From the NCBI GenBank assembly GCA_037893245.1, contig JBAIAA010000435.1:1-64000 (forward strand): a stretch of DNA of 64,000 nucleotides, written 5' to 3'. Below are positions 22,901 through 35,700 of the stretch, piece by piece (position 1 is the stretch's first letter; every line of letters starts with the position of its first letter). The position numbers and the translations under genes are program-made. The DNA is from Crossaster papposus. Taxonomy: Eukaryota > Echinodermata > Asteroidea > Velatida > Solasteridae. The notes under the pieces are model-generated. The model ran no database searches and was not told the DNA's origin. It worked only from the letters and a program-made list of their open reading frames with translations.

Positions 22901-25900
22901 TGGATATTCGATAAAACGGTAAATAAAATCTAGCACAGTTTTGTATCACGAACCGAAATTTCGTCACTAGCACATTATTTCCATAAACGTCAGAAATCGC
23001 TTCACTGTCTCGATTTCTTCTGAATGACAACAGCAAGCCAGACGAAACAGATTCATGAAGTGTTCAGGACCAACCAGTACGACTTTTAACCCAGATAACT
23101 CGTCACCGTTTTTACTAAGAAAGAAAAGTCTGTCTGCGGGGTAAACAAACATGTTTCGAGAAGATTCGGCAAGGAAAAAATATCTCTTCGTGAAAACGGT
23201 GACGAACGTTTGGACGACAATTCTCTCTATTTTTTCCTAGGGTTGTAGTCGAGTCCCTGCATGTCCGTTCACAAGTCCTTTCGTGAAACCAGTCACAAGT
23301 CCCTTCATAAAGGCAGTCACAAGTAAACTGGATGAACAATGACAAAGGAATGCTTTTGTCAAAGCTGTTTTGAATAGCTTGTGATTTGAATTGAAACTGA
23401 AGGGCTTGTGATGGGCTTGTGATGGACTTGCACGGAATTACAGGGACTTGCAGGGACTTGCACGGACTTGCAGGGACTTGCAGGGACTTGCAAGGACTTG
23501 CAAGGACTTGCAGAGACTTGTAGGGACTTGCAGGGACTTGTGATGGACTCGACTACATCCCTGGTACTTTTGCCTTTTGATAAACCACGGAGTGAGAAGA
23601 CCCTTTACCGGCAAATTGGTGCGGGCAGATGCACGTGTACCCGATGTCCGTTCTTTCGCAGGTGCCGCCGTTGCTGCAGGGCTGGGACTCGCAGAAATCC
23701 ACCACCTCTGAGCAGTTGTTGAAGCTGTAGATGTCCATACACTCGCAGATCTGCTCCACGGCGGGGTGTACACCGCGGAAGGTGATCAGATCGCCTCGGG
23801 AGTGAGCGAATGCCGACGAGATCTGACTCAAGATCTGGAACCAAAGCAGTTCTTTATTTTATTTCTCTCAAAACGTCAAAATTATGTCATCTTTAAAGGG
23901 ATCGTATACGTTTGGTAATTACTCCAAAAATTAATGGCAATAAAAACTTACTTGGTAAGCAGTAGAGCAGCTATGGATAGTATAATGCATTTTTTATAAA
24001 CTTTACACTTCGAAGTACTGCGGTTATGGAAAAAAGATATCACTTTTTATCCCCCAAAAAAAATTGAATCTGAAAAGCGTTACTGCAGTGACGTTTCTCA
24101 GTGTGTATTCCAATGCAGATTATTCTTCCTGCGTGGACAAATCCGCTCCAGAATTTCGGCAATATCTCAAAATCGCTACCACCTTTTGAAATGAATTTTT
24201 TTAAAGGTTAGTTTTATGATATATATCTATAACTATATAGGATTGAAACAAACAGTGGGTTCCAATTACCAAACGTATACGATCCCTTAAAAGGTAGGAC
24301 CATTTGCAGATATCGACAAAATTTACTACCCAATTATTAAGAAATATCTTACTCATCTGAAAGTAAATAATGATTCTAAGGCATCCAGCAAAATTATTGC
24401 GCTAGATATCCTTTAATTATTCTGAAAAATATAATTGTATTTGTGTTCATTAGGTCAAGGTGGGGGAGTCGATCCCTGCCATTGGCATAAAATCATGTAC
24501 ACTCCTGGGGCCAATTTCATAGAGCTGCTAAGCACAAACATTTGCTTAGCATGAACATTTGTCCTTGGCAAAAACAAGGTTACAGACCAAATTTTCACGT
24601 GGTCTTTATTGTTTTCGATTGATAATCAGCTGGTTCTTTGCTTAGCATGAAAAACACGTATAATTTGGGCTGGTAACCTGTTTTTAATGAGCAAGACTTT
24701 TTTGTGCTAAGCAAATTTGTGTGCTTAGCAGCTCTATGAAATTGGCCCCTGGTCTACGCTCTGGGGTCTGACCGGTCCTTGTGCTGTGCAACCGGGGGTG
24801 GATCTGGGGGCTTGCGCCTTGACTTGGCTAGGCTTACAATTTGTTTACCTAAAATCAGACCACTCTAGTCTCTGTTTTTGTGTCGCTTAAAAGACGTTTT
24901 GAGGCACTTACCAGGGTCAAGTTCGATCAAGGAACTATAGTTAACTAGTGGTTAGTTCGTGATGTCATTAGGGCATGCGCACTGAAGTTGAAGTGCGAAC
25001 GACTCTTGTCGAACTATTGACCATTAACTGCCAAACTGGTCCTCTCTGTACTGTGCTATTAAAGCGGCTATTGGTTACCATCGATGCGACCAACCGCGGT
25101 AGGCAGGGCCCAATTTCTTGGCTCTGCTTACCGTTAGCGAAAAATCCCTGCTTACTATAGCAGAAAATTCGGTGCTTACGGTAAACGTATTTCACGCGTT
25201 AGCAAGGAATTTTGGTCTCTGAGCATGCGTACAACCCGTAACTAAGGATTCTGTGCTTACGGGGTGAGCACATAATTTTTCTGCTATCGCGGTTAGCGGA
25301 AAATGGTGACCGTAAGCGAGGAATTCTGCGGTTAACAGAGCCAAGAAATTGGGCCCTGGTCGTGAATAGTTGACTAGACTAGTCCAACCATCGTAGCCTG
25401 AGTTCGATCAGAGTTAGTTAAACTATAGTTAACTATAGTCCTTGATCGAACTTGGCCCAGTCTGTTCCTACCAGTCTGTTTTATACTTGAAATATGCTTC
25501 AAATATTTTTTTGTTTACATAATTTGATGTATTTTCGTATAACTTGGATGGAGTGATCCTTGGGAGTGGGTTCATCACAACTCTTAAGGTCAAAGGTCAT
25601 CTAGGGGTTGTTGTTGTCGTATGGACCGAAGTCCGGATTGGCAGCTTTAGTTCGAGAGTTCTATTTTCTCTTAGCCGGATCACCACGAGAAGGTATAGCT
25701 TTCTTGATCCTCCAGAAACACCGGGGCAAACCCCTTCTCTTAGCGATAAGTTTTTCTGGGTTCTTTTACGTGCATTACACAACACACGGGACCTCCAGCT
25801 TTACGTCCCATCCGAAAGACGAAGCAATAGTGGGTTAATTGCCTTGCTTAAGGACACACGTTTCGACACCGGGACTCGAACTCACGCTCTGCGGAACAGA

Positions 25901-26718
25901 AAATCGGGTTCTTAACCGCCCGGTCTCTAGGGTCATTATTTGTAGGTATTGTGTTACCTTTTTAGGCACGCATCTTTGCAGGTCATTGCAGGATTCCAAG
26001 ACACAGACGTCGTCCTCTGCAGGGAGGATGGGCATGCCGCTCATCGCCTCTATCCGTCTCCTCTCGAAGTAGATTGTGCTCAAGATGTACTCCCGAGAGA
26101 AGAACTTATTGTCCAGATCGCGAGCCGAGAAGGACACGTTGAGTAACGGATAGCCGTCACGCGCTACCTGCGGCAAAAACAATCCAAAAAAACGCCAGGT
26201 GAGTATGAGTATATACCCAGCACGACGCAAATGTACATGTTAACATTATAAACTACGTCTAGTGTGATACTAATACAATGTCTCCAGTGTAATAAGTACC
26301 CCTCCTATGGTTTTACCTTTCAAAACCTTTCAAAATCTGCTTACTTGACAAAATGGCTGTAAGGCCAAATAAAAAAAAAAACATGTTTAGCGTCAACGCC
26401 CGCTTACTTTTTTATTTAAAAAAAAAAATGATAAATTTGACCATTTTGGCAAAAATAAATAAATAAATAAATTTTTCAGATAATAAAATGTTAAGATCGT
26501 ATTTTAGACTTTAGCATCACTGTGTACATGCTCTGGAAATATATATTTTTTTCTAATAGGAAGGCTAGGGTGTGACGTGTAGTCGTGTACGGTGCATTCT
26601 TGATCGACCCACATGAATTTTAATTTGTAATCGTGGGTGAACCATGTTTTAATTTTAAATTGAAAGATAGGGTGTGACATGTTTACTGCATGACTCGATT
26701 AAGATGTGTCGGGCAGCC

Positions 26719-26754
<36 letters not shown>

Positions 26755-29700
26755 CTCCTCCTTCTTTAAAAAAAAAAGGCATGACGCTAAACATGTTTTT
26801 TTTTTATTTGGCCTAAATAAGTATGAACCTTTCAAAACGCTCCAGAATTTGTTGCTACTGCACTACTACACCTTTCAAAACCTTTTGAAAGGTATTTTTT
26901 TTTCCTCACACCAGTTTGATCAGAAAGTTGTTTTACTTTTCGAAATCTTTCATAGGTTTCTTTTGTCAGACAGTTTTCTCGCCTTTCAAAACATTTCAGT
27001 CCAAGAAACTTGAAAGTTTTGTTGTTGTCGTACACCAGTTTGTTCAGAGAGTTGTTTCACCTTTTAAAATCTTTCATAGGTCCCTTTTGTCAGACAGTTT
27101 TCTCACCTTTCAAAACCTTTCAGTCCAGGAAACTTGAAAGGTTTTGAAAGGTCAGACAATAAAGGTCAGAAAGGTCTGCCCTATTTATAGGAGGGTTACA
27201 TCGTGAATAATGGGGGGGGGGGGGGGGGGGATGTTCACAATTGTAACTTTTGTCAAGTAAACTCATAGTGTAGGCCTAATTAAGTAATAACTTGACATTC
27301 TGAGATCTGATCGGGACCAAAAAGGCAAAGGTTTTAAGTTGTACCTCTTGCAGGTTGAATATGACCAGCTGGTTGGCGTGAGAGTTGAGTGTCTGGGCCA
27401 GGGCGTCGCGCAGCGCTTCCAGGCTGGATGACCGCAGGAAATTGTCTCCCGTCACGTTCATGATGTTGACACTGACGCCGTTGGCCATCATCTCGATAGA
27501 TACCGGGGTGAGCTCCAGCAGACAACTCGCTTGGGCACCGTGGATGCCATCTGTGTGTGTAGAGGACAAAAGCATGGTTCATGGTTTTGATGGCGTGCAG
27601 TGCTTTCGTTGGCCGGCCTTCTATACTAAAAACTTGATGCAAGCTGGTATGGTGGATAGAGATAACCGGGTCACTGTGTAGAATATGGAGTAGCTTTGGG
27701 GTCAGGAGCACTGAATTCACTGTGGGTAAAGCTGCGGGTTGTGGGTTCGAGGCCAGCCTTGGACTGTGGTGCTTGTGCCCTCGGGCAATACCCGTTGTCA
27801 CTCATTGCTTGTCCCCACCCAGGGTACGTATCTGTGAGGGCGGAGATATATCCTTTGCGCCGAAACCTCAGCATTGACCTGTATACTCCCCTGGGAGCTG
27901 AGATGGCATTTCGAATGTTTCGTGGGCCCAATGAGCAGGGATAATAATGACACAGCCCGTTCAGTCTTCGTATTCGTGCGCAATTTAAGATTTGCCTATC
28001 ATTGTAATGTATTTCGCTACTTTATAAGTCCTTTTCCCAAGACATTTGTCGGTAAATTTACAAAATTGCAAAAATTGCCGATAGGCCTTTCTTTTAGTTT
28101 TGTGTGTGTTCATTCCCCGATTTGTAACGCTCGGTTCAGACAGGCGTTCCACAGTCGCGCCGAACCAATTGAATGAATTGAGTCCGTCGTCTGAAACGAA
28201 TAAGGCAGCAAGGCGCGCCAGACGGCAAACGATCGACTGCTGGAGTTGTTATGGCCCTGTCACACAAGACCATTTTAGGCCAACGCGTGAGTAACGTGTT
28301 GTAATTTTGGCAACACGCTGACAAACGCTGACCAACGCTAGGCCAGCGTTAGCAACACGCTGAGCGCGTAACTCACGCGCTGGGACATGCTGTCACACGC
28401 TGAGGAAAACATATTTTTTCAACATACATACAATTTCCAGCGTTTGCCAGCGTGTGACTGCACACGCTGGCGGAGCGTTGGAGGTTTGTTACTCACGCGT
28501 CGAACACGCTAGACGATCGTTATCAACCTGCTACTCACACGCTGGCGTACGCTGGCGTACTCTGGCGACACGCTGGTTATAGCCCTGTACTGTCACCCCA
28601 GAACGTTTTAGACCAATGCATGAGTAGCGCGTTAAAAATAGTTGATACGCTGGCAATCGCTGAACTTTCAGCGCGTGAGTATCGTGTGAGGAACGCGCTC
28701 AGCGTGTGAGGAACGCATCACTGATTTATAGTAAAAATAATACGACAGCGGGTCGCCAGCGTGTGAGTAGTGGGTTGGTAACGATCGTCTAGCGCGTTCG
28801 ACGCGTGAGTAACGTCCTTCCTACGCGCCGCCAGCGTGTGCAGTCACACGCTGGCAAACGCTGAAAATTTTAGGTAAGTTGAAAAATGTATTTTTGCCTC
28901 AGCGTGTGACAGCGTGTTCCAGCGTGTGGGTAACGCGCTTAGCGTGTTGCGAACGCTGGCCTAGCGTTGGTCAACGTTTACCCGCGTATTACCGAAATTC
29001 CAACACGTTGGCCTAAAACGTTCTGGTGTGACAGGGCCATTAGTGTAGTAGCGCGTCGGCTTTTTATACAACTAACCATGTGGTCGTTGCAGTACGCTGG
29101 CGCGCGTTAGAACGCGCTACTCACGCGCTGGGCAGTCGTTCATCAGTCGTCGAGCGCGTTACTAACGCGTTTCTCACGCGCTGGCGAACGCATTGAACCC
29201 GTTAACAACGCGTTATGGACACGCTGAAATCACGGTTCCAGTTGACTTTTTCTGTGGAAGTTCAGCGTTTGCCAGCGTATCAACTATTTTTAACGCGCTA
29301 CTCACGCGTTGGCCTAAAACGTTCTAGTGTGACAGGGCCATAAGAGCGACTCAGGAGCGACTTGGTTTCAATTTGGTTCGTAATATAAACAGGTTGGCCC
29401 CTACGTAGCGCAGGTTGGACTCCTCCGTTGTGTACAACGCGACGGTCCAACCTGGGCTAGCCCCTACCCATACCCCCAGTCGCTACGCCACCGACTGGCC
29501 TTTACATTAATACTCACCCGTGACATAAAACGTGATATCGGTTACCACTTTGGTGCGGACCTTCTTGGCTTGCCTCTTGGACAGACTTATGATTCCCGTG
29601 ACTTCGTCCACCTTGACCAAGTTATTCCAGCGAGATCGGCCGGGCACTATGCCGTATCGTAGCGTGCCTTCCCGGTCCACGTCATTGGCAGGGACGCGGG

Positions 29701-32700
29701 TCAGCTCGGCCCCCGACAGGGACTCGGGCAGGGCGTTGTAGATTACCTTCGGGAAATGGATCAGTAACAACAAGTTTACTCTCTAAGTGTGAAACAGTGA
29801 AATGTTCACTCTTTAGAAAGGCTATATAAAGGACAACTCCGAAAAATAGCTAAACTTTATATGGCTTCTCGAAAATGTACACTTTTGGAGTTTTTTTAGA
29901 GTGGTTTTATAAGAGACTCACATTTTTTTAGACTGAGCTTTTTAATCGTTTACATTAAAGAATACCCTTAACACTCCCGGGTCACATTCAATCGACCCTA
30001 AATCCAGGTTAAAATAATCACACTTTATATGTCAAAATTGCATTTTATCCGTGGCAGAATGTCTCTCTTCTGTTTCAAAATGACAAGAAAAGACGAGGCA
30101 CGCCGTGGCGGCGAATTTGTTTTCCCTAAACGACATCGCCATAGAACTGTTTTTTAGCGCATCTGATTGGTTGTTTAACATCTACGTCAACCATTCATCC
30201 ATGTGTCGCATTGCATGACATGTACTAGTACTAGGGTCAAAAAGCCCAGAGTCCTAGGGTCAAAAAGGGTTATCGTTAGGGTTAGGGTTAGGGTCAATAA
30301 GTTAAGAGTTCTAGGGTCAATAAGTTGAGAGTCCTAGGGTCAATAAAACCCAGAGTCCTAGGGTCAATAAGTTGAGAATAAGTTGAGAATCCTAGGGTCG
30401 ATATACACGCAAGCTGAAACACAAACAGGACTCAAGCTGAAACGCAAACCTAATATCGCTTCATGCGAAGGTGTCGCTGACAACTACAACGCGAACTACC
30501 TCGCAGACGATCGGCAAAGTGGAACCTGGTTCGACTTTGCCGACGGTTCCGCGAGATGGACACGAGCTGCTTAAACATAAAAATTGCTCAAGCACAAAAC
30601 ATTCTTGCTTAGTAAAACCAGCTTACCAGCCACAACTCCATGTGATGTATATTATTTGTGATTTGGTATTTAGCTGTTGTTAGATTAGCATAACGATCAC
30701 ATGGAATTTTGGCTCCTAACTTGATTTACCAAGCAAGGGTTTTTGTGCTTAAGCAAAATGTTTTGCTTAAGCAGCTTTATGAAATTGGCCCCAGGCTTTA
30801 ACTAGATTCCGTTATCGTCGGACGTGAAAAGTGTCCCCGAAATGTACTAATGGGCACAATTCATTTATTGTTTTCGTCGGCAGTTCCAGCCAGAATAAAT
30901 TCATAGGGTATTTGGAACCAGTATAGGTTCGTTTTCCAGGTATTTTCCAAATGATACCACGTGCCTTTAACTGATAATTATTTGAGGTTTGCACAGAGAG
31001 GTAAAAGATGCGCGTATTATCCCGCGCGTTTGTTAATTGCCAAATGAGCAAAAAAATCGCACCGATCACAGATTTGTTTTAACCAGTTCGCGCCGGGATT
31101 ATTGTAACATTCACCGAGCCGAGGCGCAGGAATACTATAGTTTTTAACGAAACTCGATCCGAGGCGGGTTCAGGCCGATGGTATCGGGAAGCACACCCAT
31201 TACATTTCCGGCCTTGCTTACTGCTGAAAGATATTTCTAGCCTTTCTCGTGGCGTGTTTTCGCGTCATCCGTTTTAAATCTCGGACAAAAACTTTGCGTG
31301 TATATACGTCCTCCGGTGCGAACTGGTTTTAAGTGTCTGATGCAATCAATTTCATTCAACAAGTGCAAATATACCATTGGTTTTTACCTGGAAGTCGTTC
31401 AATATGGGCGCGTTGTCGTTCGTATCGATCACGCGTATCACCACCCTGGTATACCCAAACAGATTATCTGAATAGGCGTTGACGACTAGTCTGAATATCT
31501 TGTGTCGCTCGTAGTCTATCCGGCGTATGTTCCGTATGACCCCCGTGTCTTCCTCGATTATGAAGGATCGGGACCTCCCCCATGCGATCCGGTACTTGAT
31601 GACGGCGTTGTCTCCAATGTCCCTGTCCGTGGCGTTGAGCGGCAGCCAGCAGCGGGCGTTCTCGTAGATGCTGAACGTCATGACATGGTGGGGGAACGTG
31701 GGCGGGTTGTCATTCAGATCGTTGACGTGCACGACTAGCCGCGTCATCGCAGACTGCTTTCTTGAGTTGGCGACTACCTCTAACGTGAACATGTCAAACT
31801 CCTCCCGATCCAGGGGCGTGATGGTGGAGACTTCCCCCGTACTAGGGTGGATCCTGAACATATCAATGCCATACAGCGGGACGGACTCCCTCAGCATGAA
31901 CACGACCTCCGAGTCGCCCTGTTCCAACTCAACCGTGTTGTTCACTTTCCCGATCGTGTTCTCGTCAATGTGAGCCTCGTAGCTGTCCCGCGTGAACCGC
32001 AAGGGCACATCGTCCACGTTCAACACTCGGATCGTTACCTTAGTTTTGGCTTTGAGTTTACTGCTTCCCTGGACACCGGCGTAGCCCAACACGGTGTACT
32101 CGTTCTGCGACTCGAAGTCGAGATCTCTCAGCGTTCGTATGTCGCCGGTTTGCGCGTCGACACTGAAGGGCGGTGGGGTTTTATCGCTTTTCCTCTTTTT
32201 GATTTGATAAGAGATGCCTTGGCTGCTGTCCTCTGTGATTAAACAAAAGGGAATGAGTTTGAAATAAGAATTCATATTTTTCGGGTTTGTGTGGCAAATG
32301 GCTTCCTATCTGTATTTCGCAAAAAAAGCACGACCCAACTAACCTTTAAAAGGTAGGAGACACCACTGGCAATCGCTTGAATTGTCAGGAATGGGTGGAT
32401 TTGAGGGGTTCTATTTTATAGTAAATGACCGGTCCGAAGTTTTACAATCATGAATGCTGAGAAAAGCAAGAAAAACAACGTTGTTTTTTTTTCCTGCGAT
32501 CACCGGTCCGGCGACTAAATTTGTTTGATACAATTCAATTTTCGTAACAATTACAGGATATTTAGCGCAATCGGTTTGCTGGATGCCTAAAGTCATTATT
32601 TACTTTCAAATAAGTAAGATTTATCTTAATCTATATTTGTATCAAAGGTCAAATCTGCGATGGCCATATAACCAAATATCTTCATCATGACATACTCTGA

Positions 32701-35700
32701 CTGTCATGCTATTATCATCAAATGAAACAATTATATCAGATGGTGCACCGATCTGCCTGCTATAGCAAGGCAGCTACGGTATGCGTAGATAAGTTCTATC
32801 ACCATTTCCCTTGGTTATCTCTATGTTTCACCAGACTCTCATATATTTTGTGGACATCGTTCATAGTTGCCATGTTTTCCGGCCTTAAAGCACAAGCAAA
32901 CACCTACGATACTGGTGCAATGACATAGGAGCCAAGTTTGGGAGCCAAATTTAGGGAGCCAAATTTAGGGAGCCAAGTTTGGGGAGCCAAGTTTAGGGAG
33001 TCAAATTTAGGGAGTCAAATTTGGGGAGCCGAGTTTGGGGAGCCGAGTTTGGGGAGCCGAGTTTGGGGAGCCGAGTTTGGGGAGCCGAGTTTGGGGAGCC
33101 GAGTTTGGGAGCCGAGTTTGAGAGCCGAGTTTGGGAGTCAAGTTTGGGAGCCAAGTTTGGGAGCCAAGTTTGGGAGCCAAGTTTGGGAGCCAAGTTTGGG
33201 AGCCAAGTTTGGGAGCCAAGTTTGGGAGCCAAGTTTGGCAGTCAAGTTTGGGAGTCAAGTTTGGCAGTTAAGTTTGGCAGTCAAATTTGGGAGCCAAGTT
33301 GGGCAGCCAAGTTGGGGAGCCAAGTTGGGGAGCCAAGTTGGGGAGCCAAGTTGGGGAACCAAGTTGGGGAGCATAGTTTGGGAGCCAAATTTGAGAGCCA
33401 AGTTTGAGAGCCAAGTTTGGGAGCCAAGTTTGGGAGCAAAGTTTGGGAGCAAAGTTTGGCGTAGCGGTTCTTTCCTCGCCTTCCACTGCTGTGACCCGGG
33501 TTCGAACCCCGCTGGGCCAATATGTGGATTCATTTTGGTATATTCAGTTTGGTTGAAGAACTTGCCATTTGTTTTGTTTTGGGGTCCGTCCACCTCTCAA
33601 TACAAGGTTGTGTTCGGGGTAACTCTCTCTGCACGCAAACAGATTCGCTCTACAAGCATAATATGGGATTCCATCATTGGTACTATCTACATAGTACAAG
33701 TATGGCATACCGGTACCAAACGAACTGAGTCATTATAGGGTGCACCACACTAATTGAAGTGAGAATTTCTACGCGAGTCATTGGCATGAAATGTGCACCC
33801 ACAATTTTTTTTGTTTTTAAGAAGGCCGTTTGGTAAAAAAAAAAGGTTGGATTGTTCAAACATAGCCTAGAATCAACTCCCTGGTTCTTAGGCTTCAATC
33901 CGAGGGCAGACTTTATAAAATTACGGTTGAAAAAACGGGTCCTAATTGCCCGAGAACGTGGAGGGATGTCATTTGTAAAATGGCTGCGTGCAGGCTGGGA
34001 AAGTATCACTTTTCGGGGGGTGAGTTTCTTTTGGTGTGAATTCTTCCAAATAGGCACTTGGGGAGACAAATTAGCGTAAGTTGTTAGGTAATAAGGAGAC
34101 AGTGGCACTTAGGGAGACATTTCAGTGTCTCCCTAAGTGTCTAGCTACCCTAAAAAACGATATTTGGGAGTTATTTTTGTCTTACAACGACAGATTTTGG
34201 TCTAAATAGCATAAATCTCGAAGAGAAAAGGGTTAGGGTAAACAAGTTAGGACTGTTTTCAGTTTGTGTGCATCCCTATGGGATTGTCTCCCCAAGTGCC
34301 TTTTTGGAGGTATAATATTTAAAAATGTAATTGGCTAACCCGCCAACAGTTGAAAAGAAATGGAAAGATAAAGGCCAAGACAATAATTTGACTGTTGTTT
34401 GAGAAACCCTAGTGATGTCGGTTTGCATGAAACTTGGCCCTGAACGTTGTTGATTTTACACTGTTTTCAATGGGACTTGAATTAGGCTAGTGCACCCTAT
34501 TAATGCGTCAACCTTCACGTTCATTTAGTATTGTGTTGACCTATGACATTGCTGTATATATCTACAAGACGGGCGAGCTATGGGCTTTTGACGTCAAGCA
34601 ATGTTTGGTCCGGTTGAAAAGTCATATCGATGACAATAATTATCTTGCAAGCTGGAGTTCTAGTCCAGCGGAATGCGGAGCGTAAGTCCGTCTAAATCTC
34701 CTAAATGGGGTTAGTTCTGACGGGAACGACGAGATACAAGAAACAGACTTCAATTCGGGAGTGAACGACCGTTGGGGATTGAAAAACAGTTTTCTATTAA
34801 TGCAAAGAATCCTTCAATGCACTGCAGCTTGCCTGAAGTGCAATGGCATATACCACTGCCTTGCAATAAATCACTTTCACAGAGCAAGGGTTAAAGGATT
34901 ATACACCATTGATAATTGCTTAAATTGTCATGAATGGGTGGATTTGGGGGTTGTATTTTATAGTAAATACTGTTTAACTGACCTTTTCCGAAGTTTTACA
35001 ACCATTATATTTTTCGAAATAATTACAGGATATCTAGTGCAACCATTTTGATGGGTGCCTAGAATCTATATTTACTTTCAAAGAAGTAATATATTTCTTA
35101 ATAATTCGGTAGTAAATATTTTCGATATCTGCAAATGGTGTATCCTACCTATATGGGCCTCCAACTATACGACAACACAGATACTATGTATCTCCTGCGA
35201 GTTTTAAGTGAATTTGCAGAAATATGTAAATCGTACGTAATTGTTACAAGTAGCGTAAATCTGTCAGCGAGTGAAATGGGGGATGGATGACCCCTTCAAA
35301 AAATGAAAAATCCCGTGGACTTTGGAAATGGGTAGAGGGGTGGGGTGGGGGTGGGTGGGGGGGGGGGGGGGGGGGGGGCTGTACACCAGCTCACATTTTA
35401 TTTATTTGCACACCAGTTATAATTGGTTCAACACTCAATAGGTTTCAAATAAAATAATGAGAAATAACCTTCGTTTGGCAGGCCATACAGTAATTTCGAT
35501 TTCTTGTGTATTATCATTATCAATACTGCTTCAAAGTTTTCAATAAATGGTCAGAACTATAATAAAACAACGTCAACTGTCATTCATCATTTTTAAGTAA
35601 AGTACACCATTGGTAATTGCTTGAAATATAAGGAATGTATGGATTTGGGGGTTGTATAAATATCGTTTAACTGACCTGTGCAAAGTTTTAAAATCATGGA

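Noticed and set aside
28250..29342. CRISPR-like repeated words
   Set aside because: Words are irregularly spaced and on both strands within inverted-repeat elements of an animal genome; no repeat-spacer structure.
31502..32242. Plus-strand frames across receptor exon 2
   Set aside because: Antisense shadows; cadherin motifs are on the minus strand.
32938..33738. 266-codon plus-strand frame and several minus frames
   Set aside because: Entirely the 12-14-bp minisatellite; repeats keep all frames open.
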